In this document: positions 36,247 to 46,744 of the stretch, piece after piece
Numbering within the stretch: position 1 is the first letter of the stretch
Layout: the number at the start of each line of letters is the position of its first letter
Assembly: GCA_033220425.1 (NCBI GenBank)
Contig: CM065653.1
Location: forward strand, 2,418,001 to 2,482,000
Length of the DNA: 64,000 bases
Direction of reading: 5' to 3'
From: Lepraria neglecta
Taxonomy: Eukaryota; Ascomycota; Lecanoromycetes; Lecanorales; Stereocaulaceae
Program-made: the position numbers and the translations under genes
The notes under the pieces: generated by a model
Told to the model about the DNA's origin: nothing
Database searches by the model: none
The model's input: the letters and a program-made list of their open reading frames with translations, nothing else

Positions 36247-38587
36247 TCAATCAACATCTCGCATATCGGCAACACTCTCGCCGTTACCCCCAGTAGCACC
36301 TTGAGTCATCTCGTGCGCCGTCTCTGACGTATCCTGTAATAACACTGGATCCGAGAATCTGACTTTCTTGCCTCGCTGTGCTTGTTTGCTTTCCTCAGTC
36401 AGATCCAATGGGGAGATCTCTTTGCTCCGTGACACATTTCTGCTCCGCTCAGACCCAGCAAGACTGCTACTGCCTTCCACTTCATCCTCCTCTGCATCTT
36501 CAATCTCCGCGTGCCCACGCTTCCTAAGTCCAAAGTTGTTGAGTTGAGAACGTAGACTATGGTAGCCTTCATCATCTTCCTCCGGATTTGCTGTGTACGG
36601 GAAGTCTTCGTCTCCTATGTGCGTTTCGAGATCTGACTCTGTTGCTAGCTCGTCGTATGCGTCGTCGTCAGAGTCACTGTGAGATTTCAGAGTTCTTACT
36701 GCTCGGCCTGCACTGAGTTTGGCGAGATTCTCTTTGTTGAGGCTCGTGGGAGAGAAAGGCGAGGATGGCGGCTCTACAGTCGTAGAATTGGGCGTGTTCA
36801 CCGTTGCCTCTTCAGTAGGACTGGATTCGGAGACTTCGCCGGTGTTAATTAGTCGGAGTCGATTGTTGATTTTTCCGTGGAAGGGATTATCAATCCCTGT
36901 AGCTGCGAAAGTCCCTAATCTGAATCCTAGATCATCTTCTCCTCCTTGAAGAGAGGGTCCTGAAAGATTCGCATCCGAGGATTTCTCCCCCACGGCAGGA
37001 TATCTGATGGGCTGCTTTTGCGTCTTGAGGACTTCTTCCATGAATGGCAGTGGAGCATCGAGATATTTCCCAGATTTCTCGATAATAGCAAGGACTTCTT
37101 CTATGAAAGGCAATGGAGTGGCAGGATGTTCTCCAGAATTATCGTCGATAGCAAGGCCACACCCCTTTCGTGATCTGGGTTTGCCTCCCATTGTAAGGGC
37201 ATTTTGCTCCCCAAACCCGAACGGAGAGCCGTGATGTTTGCCAGAGTTCTGTTGAATATCAGGGCCATCCTTGGGTGCTGGTGTACCTTCTCGTGCATCT
37301 CGATACTCAAGACCAAAGTTATGGTTGGGATTTTCGTCCTGTTTGAATGAGCGTTTCTTGACTTTATCCTCATAAGATTCATTTTCCATGTCCCGCGATG
37401 ACTTTTTCAGTTTCGAGGCCGCTCCTTGGGAGATACTCAAAGGAGTCAGATTTGCCATGCTTGCATTCAGTAGGCGCCTAGTCTTTGCTGGTGTCTTCGA
37501 GACGGCTGGAAAGCCTGGAAAGCCGAAGTGTTGTAATTGTTCTGCGAAACGGTTAGCCGCTGTTCAACGGCAATGTACCCTATTATTTTGCGCATGTCGA
37601 TATGGAGACAAGCCACAAATGGATGGGAAGAAGGGTGGGTTACTGTCCACGGTACGTGTAGATTCAGAGCGTACCTTGACTTCTGTAGAAGAACTGAAAC
37701 CTGGCATAAACCCCTTCATCCTGCTCGTATGGCGAGTATTCCACCACTCGCATGCGCTTTGACTGTAGGGTTCCCTTCCGAACAAAGGCTGTAGCATGGG
37801 TAATCTCCCCGTGAACGTCGTCCATATTAACGTCGTCATCCCTCCCTTCTTGCAACTTTGGGCGGTAGTATTCTTCGCTATATTTGGGACCAAGGGTTAC
37901 GCGAGAGATCTCAACGACAATTTGACCGACTTTGGCCCTGTGATCCTGGTCATGCCCGGGGTTGACCCCAGATGATTGCAACGCTTCAACAAGAGCGTCT
38001 TCGTCGTCTTTGCCTTGTTCCTTGGCTGCAGTCCCAGATAACACCAATTTGTCGAATACCGTTTCGATTGCCTTGTCTTTGAACACCCAGCCATGTTCGG
38101 CTATAGTCCCGTCCTTTGTCTGGATCCAGCGGTGTTTGAACGTAACCTTGCCGTTAGGATAATTGAAATCACCATCATTTGGGTCTGTGTAGACAATAAC
38201 CTTCCGCTCAGGTCTCGTTCGGCCGTCAAGATACAGCACAGCAATGAACGAAAATGGCGGGACCTTAGCCTTCTTGCAATCTATTGACCATTGAAGTGGA
38301 GATGAGAACGGTAAAATGCCATCATTGTGTCCCGGTCCTTGGGATGTATCCTCAGAGCTTGCACGCGTATTTCGGGATATGTGCCTCACTTCGGTGTCGG
38401 ATAGTGGGTGATCCGGGTCGATAAATGGTATCCTTGGCTGGACTGAGACCTGGAAAGCTGCGTCTGTGGTTGACTGGATGTATGCAGAAATTCGATCACT
38501 TTGTCGAAGATGCTGGATGCCCCATTCTGGCAATCTATTTCCCCGGTTATCCGTCACATGAACGGTAACACCCCGAAGCTGAGGCAT
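36247..38587 (-). CDS. DUF7918-domain protein
   Basis: Two exons, 38587-37675 and 37541-36247, give 735 aa. The 133-nt intron (donor GTACGC, acceptor TTTCGCAG) joins FYRSQ to EQLQHFGFPGF in frame. The N-terminal 240 residues match the fungal DUF7918 module: MPQLRGVTVHVTDNRGNRLP, a beta-rich stretch with FIAVLYLDGRTRPERK, and FKHRWIQTKDG. The C-terminal 430 residues are disordered, Ser/Glu/Asp-rich, with an internal 21-residue duplication and a KKVRFSDPVLLQ motif that resembles a PP1-docking RVxF. DUF7918 has no known biochemical role; the proteins are common and variable in Leotiomycetes and Sordariomycetes. An upstream non-ATG extension is open but not needed. The 501-bp gap to Spt8 holds nothing clear. 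Confidence 0.75.
37028..37153 (-). repeat. 63-bp coding tandem duplication
   Basis: Two adjacent 63-bp units (about 37028-37090 and 37091-37153) within the DUF7918 gene encode 21-residue repeats, TPLPFIEEVLAIIEKSGK and APLPFMEEVLK, each preceded by an NSGE- or KSGK-like stretch. The unit length is a multiple of three, so the frame is kept. A weaker third unit may lie just upstream in the protein (NSGKHHGSPF). Confidence 0.65.
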
Positions 38588-39088
38588 ATTTGGTGTGGTG
38601 TAGCCAGCCAAACTATTACAGTGTTAGGTGAGTAGCCTCAGAAACCAGTCAATCATATTAGGATATTACCAGGACAAACATCAGCATCAAGGGTTGTAGC
38701 CCCTCAGAATTTACTATCCAAGGGTTGAAGCCATATAGTAGTAGCAATTTTCACTGGGCGTCGACGTTGTTATGGGAGGCTGAGCTGGGAGCTTCCAGGA
38801 AGATTCTGATAAAATTGGAAGTGACACTTCACACTCGGGTGTTGACACTTACGGCAGAACCCCATATTTGTTTCAGCTTTGAAGGTCAATTACCCATGTA
38901 TCAGTATTTATAGGGGCTTCATTCCCTTGTATAGTTTCAGTTTTTAAGACATAGATCGTCTTGCGTTATAATGAGTGAAACAATTCAAGCAAGCCCATAC
39001 TCCCCTTTTCTATGCAGCATGCTAGATTCTTGGGTATCATGCGAAAACATTGCCTGCCTAAAGTCCTAAGCAAATGGCCCGGAGCCCT

Positions 39089-41338
39089 TCATAGTTTTGG
39101 TACCCCTATTTCATATCCCAGCATCACCTCCGTAGAGCTACCTTCCCACCCTCTATTCCCAGCTGCCGAGATCAGATACCTACATGTTGGATCCATATAA
39201 AGATGAGATACAACGCCAGTCCGATGCCCTGGAACGATCAGAAATGGTACTGTTGCATGCTTGAAGATTTGCTTTTGTTGCAAGTCGTAAAGTCGTAATA
39301 TGTCAAAAGAAGCGCTAGAGAAAATCAGCCGTGCTCTCCGTGTATTGTATTGTATACGACTTACCAAATAAGATGACGCCCATTGGGCATGGCTCGCAGA
39401 GAGCTGACAGCTCCACTGTTATTGGGCAGCTTGAAGCTCCTCTCTGCACCCCGCAGACCTTTGTGTAAGCTATATTCGTCCACTGTCCCATTTCGCCTAC
39501 CAGCGTAAATGAAGTTACCGTCCGGGGACCATACTGCGCTCGTGCACCATGGAGGCACATTTTTTCCAGGAAGCATCTTGGCGATGGGTTTAGGCTGCCG
39601 CTTGTCCCATATGCGGAGACTCCCATTAATATCAGCAGCAAGGAATGTCGAATCTGATGTCGGTGGAGCTTCTTCAGTGACAGTCGATTTAATCTCGCCC
39701 ACTTCACTGTTCTGTGGCAGCTCTTCGGCGTGAGGTAAGCCACTTGGCAGGGTTCCTGCTGAAGAAGAAGAAGGGGGTTCTTGACTGGCGGTCCGGTCCT
39801 CTGCGGGTTCTGCCTTTGATGGGGTTTCAGCCCCCGACTCTCCGTTAACTAACGTTGCGGTTGAAGCTCGGTCCGCATCTGGCATCTGCGTATCACCCCC
39901 AGCGTCTTGATTTGCTCTCTCTTGTTCCTGCTCCTCCGCTTGTTCTCGCATGCCGTTTGCAATTGCTCGCGAAAATTCATCATCGTCATCGTCGAGGAAA
40001 GTCCCTCCAGATGGGGCACCTGCTGCTTCATTATCGTTGTCACCGAATAGCGAGTCTCCATCGTTACCCCCAAACAAGGAGTCATTAGGAGAGCCCCCGT
40101 CCCCATTGATGGCAGGCTCGGATGATGGCATGTCGTGCTTGTTTCCACCATCGACACCGTTCTCGAGAACTCCATTTGCCCGTGGTTTCTCATTGCTGTC
40201 TGTAGAAAACGTGTTGCTTGGTTCGGCGAGATCGCCAGAAGCCTCTGGAACGGGCAAGCTAGAGAGTGGCCGGCTCTCTAGTGCAGATATTTGTCCTCCG
40301 CTGCCTCCAAACTTGCGGATGGTCTTGCCAGTATTCAGGTCCCAATCGAGGACGACCTTATCCCAACTGCCCGATAAGACAGACATCTCATCTTGGGCTA
40401 AGTTTAAAACAGAGACAGCGGAGGTATGTCCACGCAGGCATGCTATCCGCTTGCCTTCATCGTGTCGAACAGATTGTAGATTGATGCCCCCAGATTCCAA
40501 TCCAGACAGGAGCCATAGACCTTCACGCTGTACTGCGAGGGAATAGACGGAAGAGATCGAAGATCCGTCGTCAGAAGGCTTCCCTACCAGGAATTAGTAA
40601 TGGTTTATACGCTGTCTGCTCCAGAGCCTTGAAATTACCATTTGACTCCTCGTTGTTCTCCCAATAGCTCACCAGCACTCCCGCCTTCGTCACACTGTCA
40701 ACGAAAGGATGCCTTTGAGCAACGGTAAGCGCAGACTTGCCGTTGGCCGTTTCCAAGAAATTGAACTTCCGTATGTATCCATCATGTCCACCAGTGAAGA
40801 CCCAACGTAAGTCCGGAGTCGCAGTTACCGAGTTGATGGATGTACTGTGTGGTGCTGCAATTGTAGGCACAATATCGTAGACCGAAGCTGTTACTGCCTC
40901 TGGGCGTATCTTTGGGAGTTCAACGCCGTAACCATTCGAGGCAGTCGACTCTTGGGTAGGGGAGGGAGATGTGAGAAGCATCGAGGGGTTCGGATGCGAT
41001 GTAGGTGCAGATGTAGGGCCGCGGGAGCCATTAGGGCCTTGCATAGACCCGGACGTATTGCTTAGTACAGAGGCCTGAGATGCCTCCATGGGTTTCTGCC
41101 CTCGGTTGGGACCATCCCCAATAGAGTCCTGTGAATCGTCCTGATCCTGATCCTGCTCCTGTGAATCGTCTTCGTCCTCGTTCTCCTCCTCATTGTCTCC
41201 CTCGCCGTCCGCATCAGCATCCGGCGCCTCATTCCCATCCATGTCCTCGTCATCCCGCTCTTCCATTGGGCCGTCTTGATCGTTGTCTGAGCTTCCTTCA
41301 CTCTCCCTGTCATCATCGTCTGCACCGAAGGGATCCAT
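39089..41338 (-). CDS. SPT8: SAGA complex subunit Spt8
   Basis: Three exons, 41338-40639, 40583-39365 and 39314-39089, encode 714 aa. The N-terminus is strongly acidic (for example EENEDEDDSQEQDQDQDD), as in Spt8. WD40 repeats start with VYDIVPTIAAPHSTSINSV and WVFTGGHDGYIRKFN, continue through LWLLSGLESGGINLQSVRHD and VLSGSWDKVVLDWD, and after an acidic insert with two near-identical SLFG(G/D)N(D/N)GDSLFG units resume with LAADINGSLRIWDKR, VWSPDGNFIYAGRRNGTVDE and ASFDILRLYDL. The phrase GLESGGINLQSVRHDEG is diagnostic. Spt8 recruits TBP to SAGA at promoters in the nucleus. Introns 40638-40584 (GTAATT...GGTAG) and 39364-39315 (GTAAGT...TCTAG) keep phase. The first ATG is used. Confidence 0.93.
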
Positions 41339-42585
41339 GACGAACCAAGGAACAGCGAACGATTCCCTCGCACGGTAGTGCTACCTCTTCAATTGGCCGA
41401 GTGTCTCTTCTGGCAGATTCTCGATGGCGCCGCTTCAGGCCGTATCTTCATAATGTCGCGGCTCTTCCTGCCTTCTCGTTTAACCTATCTTACACAGCTC
41501 GGTCAGTCTGGAGAAACGGTCTACATTTCTAACCCTAAGGTCATGAGCCCAGAGAATGCTTCATAAGTTTCGTGAATGCTCAGAGAACGAGTGTGTTGCA
41601 TGATTCATACTTCCTCCGTGTGAATATCGATATTCGAGAGGACCTAAAAGCGGGAACATCCATTAGCTCCCGTGGTCCAGAAAAGTGCCAATCCTTTCTC
41701 TTCTTTCTTGAACCACTGTCACCCTACAGTATCAAAATTTGGTCATTATGTTAACCAGTAGCTGTAGAGTGACGTGAAATTTCTGGTTGGACGTGAATAC
41801 TCCGGCGAGATTATTTGCTCTATTAACCCAGAATCAATAGCATCGATTTCTCCAGAACCTGCGAGTATTTAGCCTTTATGTGGTCTGCACGTTGACCAAA
41901 TGAGCTGTTGCTCTGGCATGATTACCCCTGATCAGACTGGGAGTTGAACAAATTTCTCATCAAGTTGATCATTCACAATGAAGATGCGGATTGACTCGGC
42001 AGGAATGGTGCTGTACTTACTCGGTCTTCTTTTATCTCGCTAACTTTTCACCTCTTTCATCACCCGATGGGTCGAGCTTGATGGCTGTGCTTGTGCCATT
42101 GAAGCATTCATCAATCTCATTGATTGCGTCATTTTGACTCTTTTAGCTGTAGCTTACCAAATTTCGTGGCAGGCGGACTCTCTGCCATTTAAGCAAACAA
42201 GCCTAGGAGACCATGCAAACATCAGCAATCACATCTGCCTCCCTAGCGCAAAGCAATTAGCCTTCTTATGACCCCAATGCCATATCACTCTGAGACTCTA
42301 GAAGTTCAGCTGCTCCGTTGGACTGAATGAGTTGTGGAACCAGGAGCATAAGTGATGTATCAGTGATGAGAATCATATCTCATAACACGCACACCCTTGG
42401 CAGAAGCCAATCTATGCCCATTGGTTCCCAGTTAAGCACTCTGATTTGTCTAATTCGCGTCTCATAGCACACGTTCGGATTGAGTTGAACCCGATCGTGC
42501 AGGTTTCTCGGACCTCAACATTCACGTGTCTACCAACACACATCTTTACACCAACCAACGACCAACGACCGCAACAACAGCCGCA
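41339..42585. promoter_or_regulatory. Divergent intergenic region, Spt8 / helicase
   Basis: These 1247 bp lie between divergent starts and should contain both promoters. Sequence is mildly AT-rich. A CAACAACAG/CAACGACC-rich stretch at about 42540-42580 immediately precedes the helicase ATG and is probably 5' UTR. No ORF with recognisable features. Confidence 0.4.
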
Positions 42586-45500
42586 ATGAGGGGTAACAGA
42601 GGCCAGAGTCGAGGGAATAAAGCCAGTCTTCATGGCAAGAAGCCTTTCAATGCTGCTCCATCGAAGGGGGCTTACCGACCTGACGGTCGTGGCAACCGCT
42701 TCCGCGAGCTTAGTCGCGAGGACACTGGTGATGATCAGAGTAGGTGTTGTTCATTTGCTCTCTCGCTCTTTGACCCTCCAGATTTACTAATCATCGCCAA
42801 TCTTAGAAATGAATGCCTACTTCACTGAGAGATTTGGCCGTGGCAACGCCGTTCGAGAACCAGCCAACTCTCCAACCACCGCAAGGCCTTCCATGACAGC
42901 GAACCTGAGCATTCGAAAGTACGTCAAGGCATTCGATCGGCCTGTCGACAGCTCCAGTTGGACTACTTTTCGAGACATTCCATCATCCAATGAGATCTTT
43001 ACCCCAAATCGAGCCGACCATGAGGATAATCTAGAAGTCTCTGAGAACATTGTGGTCGGCCCCTACTCCTCTAAGGAGGATTATCTAGAGCGGCACTACT
43101 CCCTACTCCGAGAAGATGCGGTGGCACCCTTACGAGATGTGGTCTCGGAGGTACAGATGTACCCTCGTCTCATGGAAAGTGAGTCGGAAAATAGTGCACA
43201 CGTCTACGAAAAGGTGTTCATCACGGGCTTCACATTCGCCAATACTGGTGTCGCTGCTCGAATTACCTTCTCATTAAGACGATCGGGCAAAAAAATCAAC
43301 TGGGAGCAGTCGAAGCGTCTCATCACCGGCGCCATTGTTGCATTGACACCAGTAAACGACATGTTCAAGAGCATTTGTCACGTTGCTTTTATAGCAGCAC
43401 GCCCACTTAATGGCCTCCAACAGAATCCACCAGAAATTGACATCTTCTTCGGAGCAACAGATGAAATCGAGATCGATCCTCAGCAAGAATGGGTGATGGT
43501 TGAATCCAAGAACGGCTTCTACGAAGGGCATCGACACACTCTACAAGGTCTACAAATGCTCGCCAAAGAAAGGTATGTAGACTTGCACAATGTGCCTACA
43601 CCTGTTCTCCGTACTAACAATCACTGAGGTTCCCTCTGTCAGAACACATAATCGATATCAAGCGAGACATCCCACCCCCAAAGTACCTTGAAGAACAGCC
43701 GCTCAAAGACCTCACGAAGCTATTCACGACAGGAGGTCAGGATGTTCTAAATGTGGATATTTTGAGTGATTGGCCGAATGACTTGCCTAGTGAATTGGAC
43801 CAATCCCAGATGGACGCTCTGCGACGAATACTGTCAAAGCGCATGGCCATTGTTCAAGGTCCTCCTGGCACAGGAAAAACTCACGTCTCAGTTATTGCTA
43901 TCAAGCTATTGTTGGAGAATATGACTTCGGACGATCCGCCTATCATTCTTGCAGCCCATACCAACCACGCGCTTGACCAGCTGCTCCGGCATGTCTCGGC
44001 TTTTGAACCGGAGTTCATCCGTCTCGGAGGGTGGACTAAAGACATGGAGACCATCAAGCCGCGGACATTGTACGAAGTTAAGAATGCCGTGAAACACAGC
44101 AATCCGATGGGAAGCCTAAGGCAGCCAGCATTAACGAAGCTTAAGCAACTAGCCAAAGACATGATCCAGCTGTTAATTCCTCTCACAGAAGGAAATGAAC
44201 CGTTGAAAGCAACTCTGTTCAAGAAGTACGGTGTTATATCGGATGCACAATACGAATCTCTGGTCCAGGGTGCTAAAGAATGGATCAGAGCCGGGGCTGA
44301 GGACAGTGTCTCTGGTGACATAGCCATGTGGCTAGGTGACGAACGAGTAGAGGATAAACAACGGACAGTGCCTGAAGATTTTGGCATCGAATTTGAGGAA
44401 GTTGACCTAGAGTTCGAGCAGCTCAAAGAAATAGAGGCCGAGAATAAGCTCATTGACGAGGAAGATCACGAGACTTTGAAGGGGCCGCGGATTGTCTTCA
44501 ATGAACCTTTCACAGGCCACCGAAGTATAGGTGTGAACGAGCAGACAGCCTTGACTGAGATGGAGAAGCGGGACCTGTGGCAGATTCCGTCGGAGTACCG
44601 TGGTCCAGTGTATCGGCACATGCAGCAGCGTGTGAAGGAATGTATTCGACAGAAGCTTCGGGAGTTCGCGCGTCAGCACGCTGTGGCCTCGCGGGAAGCA
44701 CGAATTGGCCTCTGGGAACTGGACTGCAATTACCTCAAGCAAGCCCGAATTATTGGGATGACTACCACAGGGCTCAGCAAGTACCGTGGCCTTCTACAGA
44801 GCATAGAGCCGAAAATAGTGCTTATTGAAGAAGCTGCTGAGACCTTGGAATCTTCCATTGCAGTGGCCTGCTTCGAAACTATCGAGCATCTCATACTCGT
44901 TGGCGATCATCAACAGCTTCGTGGTCACTGCAACGATGCACAGCTGGCCGTTATGCCCTTCTTTCTTGGTATGTACATTATCGGTTCACCCGTCTTTTTG
45001 CATCGAAATCTGGGTAGGATACCATATTTCGTCAGCAAAGTGGTGGGGATTTGTCTCCTAATGCTCCCAAGACTTGTTTAAACCCCCATCCGCAAAACCA
45101 AGAGAGAAGTTCTAATCCCGACAGGTGTATCGATGTTTGAACGCCTGGTCACAAATAAGGTCGATTTCTCCCAATTGAAGCGTCAGCGCCGTATGATCCC
45201 CGAGATCCGACGTTTATTGAAACCTATTTATGAAGATCTGGAAGACCATCCGTCTGTCCTTGATCGACCTCCGGTTCCCGGCATGGGTGGCGTCAATTCA
45301 TATTTTTTCACGCATAAATGGCGAGAGACGACGGATGCCCAGATGTCAAAGACCAATGAGGAGGAAGCGGACATGATAGTTGGCTTTTTCAAGTATCTGG
45401 TATGTATATTTTCGGAGCAATCTACCCCTAGTTCGCAGTTCGAGTGACGGGGTCTTGTTTCATAGACACCGTGTGGGGGTTTTACTTCTACGTGCTCCTG

Positions 45501-46744
45501 AGACTTGTCTCGTTACCTAACTACAGATCTGAAAGAGAAGTTCTGACTCCAAAATGTTTACAGGTGGCGAATGGCACGGATTCGCTTGATATAGCGGTCC
45601 TCACTCTCTACAACGGACAGCGAAAGCTAATACTCAGAAAGCTACGCGATCAACGTCACCTGCTCGGAGACTACTTTAAAGTCGCTGCGGTGGATTCATA
45701 CCAAGGAGAAGAAAATGGGGTGATATTGCTGTCTCTAGTAAGGTGCAACAGCCAAGGCAAAATTGGATTTCTTGAGGCTGAAAACCGTGTCTGTGTTGCC
45801 CTTTCTCGGGCTCAGCGGGGCTTCTACCTCTTCGGCGACGCCCCGAGTCTTTGCATTTCCAGCATGCTGTGGTGGGAAGTGGTCAAAGTTGTGTCTAAGG
45901 ACCCCCGCCGGCTCGGATTTTACATGCCATTAACGTGCGAGAAGCATAAGGAGAAGACGTTTGTCAAGGGTATGCGAGATTTACATTGTGTTACACCATT
46001 TGCTTACCCGCTACACAGACCCTTATGATTTCCGGACCCTCGATGGTGGGTGTGCGAGACCCTGCCGAGAGCCCATGGCATGTGGACATTTCTGCGCACT
46101 AAATTGTCACCCGTGAGTTGCCTCCGGTTTTCTGCCTTCAATAATTGCTAATTCATTGTAGATTTCCCCATGAAATCATCAATTGCCAGAAGCGCTGTTC
46201 CCGTACCCTAAATTGTGGCCATCCTTGCACACAGGCCTGTTATCTCGAATGCAAGTCCGACTGCGAATGCATCATCGTCGAACAGGCAACACAGCCCATT
46301 GAATATGCACAAGCTATCAAAACGTTGGTGACGCCTCTAGGGAAGGAGAATCAAGTCCGCTACTTCAGAAGCTTATCCCCCGAAAAGAAGAATCAGGCCC
46401 CACAAAACTCCTCCCAGAGTCGGGGTCTCGCCCAAGAAACGCAGCTCTTTCGGGACTTTGCCTCAGGTGGCCACGTTGAGTCGGATAAGAACCTGAGGGC
46501 CCTCGCAGAACGGGAAAGTGCTGCCGCTCGCCATAGGAGATTGGACACAGAGAATTTTATCTCCTTTGATGATGCTACGGACGAAGAAGTCCTTGCCAAG
46601 AACCTTGATAACGTGAAGCTGGTCCGTACGAAGTCGAATGGTCAGGGAGGAACTCGTGGTGTGTGGAAGGGTGCCTTTGAGGTGCCAAGGTCAGAAAATG
46701 CAAGCCCGAAGAAGCAGCAGGAAGGTAGTCTGCTGGATTTATGA
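42586..46744 (+). CDS. ZNFX1/Hrr1-like SF1 helicase with NFX1-type zinc fingers
   Basis: Seven exons: 42586-42739, 42807-43572, 43629-44968, 45125-45399, 45564-45969, 46019-46112 and 46162-46744; total 1205 aa, all in phase. After a Gly/Arg-rich N-terminus and the family's N-terminal region come SF1 helicase motifs: Walker A GPPGTGKT (about residue 383), VLIEEAAETLE (about 704), VGDHQQLR, VDSYQGEE (about 887) and VALSRAQRG (about 920). Cys/His clusters typical of NFX1-type fingers follow (CARPCREPMACGHFCALNC, CSRTLNCGHPCTQACYLEC), then a disordered tail. The DEAD-box position reads EEAA, normal for this group. ZNFX1 and S. pombe Hrr1 act with RNA-dependent RNA polymerase complexes in small-RNA silencing; I infer the same here. 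It is shorter than many fungal relatives because few fingers remain. Introns 3 and 4 are homologous to each other. Confidence 0.88.
44969..45124 (+). repeat. Intron 3 of helicase gene, introner-like copy A
   Basis: This 156-nt intron (GTATGT...CCCGACAG) shares ordered blocks with intron 4: GTATGTA-ATT-TCGG at the 5' end, GTG-GGGG-TTT in the middle, then TGCTCC--AGACTTGT and GAGAAGTTCT-A-TCC near the 3' end. The flanking exons are not similar. Confidence 0.65.
45400..45563 (+). repeat. Intron 4 of helicase gene, introner-like copy B
   Basis: This 164-nt intron (GTATGT...TTTACAG) is the partner of intron 3. Similarity runs from donor to near the acceptor with small gaps, while neighbouring introns of the gene are 49-67 nt and unrelated. 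The copies have diverged, so the event is not recent. Confidence 0.65.

Noticed and set aside
40000-40090. Short SLFG(G/D)N duplication in Spt8 as a mobile or regulatory repeat
   Set aside because: It is a small in-frame low-complexity repeat in an acidic linker, common in such proteins.
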